Source of the DNA: Bacteroidota bacterium
Lineage (GTDB): Bacteria; Bacteroidota; Bacteroidia; Bacteroidales; P3
Assembly: GCA_017860255.1 (NCBI GenBank)
Contig: JAFNAR010000005.1
Coordinates: forward strand, 1 to 64,000
Direction: 5' to 3'
DNA: 64,000 nucleotides
Shown here in pieces: positions 63,400 through 64,000 of the stretch. Both the position numbers and the translations under genes were made by a program. Under the pieces are notes generated by a model. The model had not been told where the DNA came from. It searched no databases and worked only from the letters and a program-made list of their open reading frames with translations. Every line of letters starts with the position of its first letter. The first letter of the stretch is position 1.

Positions 63400-63464
63400 C
63401 AAAGGTACTAATTTCCAGAATAAGTTACCAATAAATAAATTATTAATTTTAAAAATTAATGCTT

Positions 63465-64000
63465 ATGATGTCTCAAATTATAGTTGGAATTGATTTTTCT
63501 ACATCGTCACTAACTGCTTTAAGATTGGCTGTTGATATTGCTAATCGTACAGGAGCCGATATTTTAATGGCTTGGATTGAAACCAAAGAAAAAGATAGAG
63601 AAGAAGCACAACAAGAGTTAAATAAGATAGCATCAGATTATAAACCTAAATTGAATGGTAAAAACATTTCATACATAATTTGCCAAGGAAAGGTTTATCA
63701 AGCAATTGCTAAATTAGTTAAGGACGAAAATCCAGACTTACTTGTTATTGGAGCTCATGGCAGAAGTGGTTTTGATGAAAAATATGCTGGTCAGAATGCT
63801 TTTAAATTAGTTATTGAATGTGATGCACCTGTTTTAATAGTTAGAGAAACATTTAATTTTGATAAACACCTTGAAAAGATTGTTCTTCCAATTGACTCTT
63901 CAAGAGATACACGTCAAAAGGTGCCTTGGACAATAGAATTTGCAAAGATGTTCCCTCAATCTCATATTTGTATATTGGGAATTCAAACAAGTAATATTAA
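63465..64000 (+). CDS. Universal stress protein, tandem UspA domains (3' end beyond the window)
   Basis: The frame is open from ATG 63465 (or 63468) to the right edge, 178 codons. The first Usp domain is complete: IIVGIDFSTSSLTALRLAVD at the N-terminus and VIGAHGRSGF with G-x-x-G-x-x-x-x... near residue 95, then APVLIVRE closing the fold (about 123-131). A second domain begins at IVLPIDSSRDTRQKVPWTIE, so this is the two-domain type of about 280 residues. Such proteins bind ATP or AMP and respond to stress. The GAHGRSG loop with the ATP-binding pattern is present. Confidence 0.88.
   Translation, partial: MMSQIIVGIDFSTSSLTALRLAVDIANRTGADILMAWIETKEKDREEAQQELNKIASDYKPKLNGKNISYIICQGKVYQAIAKLVKDENPDLLVIGAHGRSGFDEKYAGQNAFKLVIECDAPVLIVRETFNFDKHLEKIVLPIDSSRDTRQKVPWTIEFAKMFPQSHICILGIQTSNI

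Overview
This window looks like chromosomal DNA of an uncultured or little-studied member of the Bacteroidetes, most likely order Bacteroidales. The DNA is AT-rich. Start sites are preceded again and again by the Bacteroidetes -7 promoter element TAnnTTTG. The window encodes the gliding-type lipoprotein GldH, several proteins with type IX secretion (T9SS) C-terminal sorting tails, a TonB-dependent receptor, a two-gene-type methylmalonyl-CoA mutase small subunit, a DUF4290 protein next to murA, and a MurA with Asp in place of the fosfomycin-target Cys. No rRNA, CRISPR array or intact transposase was seen.

Layout. 1-4.15 kb: most of a giant BspA-like leucine-rich-repeat surface protein (minus strand, running off the left edge). 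4.6-10.9 kb: L-serine dehydratase, then an MBOAT acyltransferase with two AlgJ/AlgX-like SGNH proteins (a tRNA-Arg lies between them) and a CPBP membrane protease. 11.4-26.8 kb: housekeeping and envelope genes: UvrD/PcrA helicase, DUF4290, murA, a divergent oxyR/peroxiredoxin pair, an OmpA-like protein, the purC-gldH-uvrC operon, two small envelope genes, a LuxC-type acyl-CoA reductase and a secreted unknown. 26.8-37.2 kb: a defence island. A single promoter drives a tightly packed five-gene operon (C5-cytosine methyltransferase, GHKL/MutL-MORC-like ATPase, Z1 superfamily-2 helicase-like protein, PD-(D/E)XK protein, AIPR protein); a Vsr-type endonuclease converges on it. Beside it lies a decayed piece of a mobile-element gene. 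37.5-49 kb: a TonB receptor/heavy-metal-domain pair, tetratricopeptide proteins, a tRNA-modification neighbourhood (tsaC, tRNA-Leu, tsaB, trmB), an MFS exporter and an unpaired mutA. 49-64 kb: a response regulator lacking its phospho-acceptor Asp, a fused long signal peptidase I, a C-terminal processing protease, a frameshifted T9SS protein, a lipoprotein phosphoesterase, a YgiQ radical-SAM protein, two tandem T9SS paralogues, hutH, ruvB and the start of a universal stress protein.

The defence island belongs to a class already recognised in outline: the MutL/MORC-Z1-AIPR restriction-like systems, similar to those called Mza. Its combination here with a Dcm-type methylase and Vsr is worth study. 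The least explained signal is in the intergenic DNA. Seven short arrays consist of three (once four) direct units with an exact 21-bp or 23-bp period. Their consensus sequences differ, but two loci carry a 21-bp and a 23-bp array side by side. A second class consists of long-range inverted pairs (TCTGTG-type and AATCAGGATT-type), each sitting just after a stop codon, like REPIN elements. All positions were read by eye from the sequence; no database search or folding program was run.
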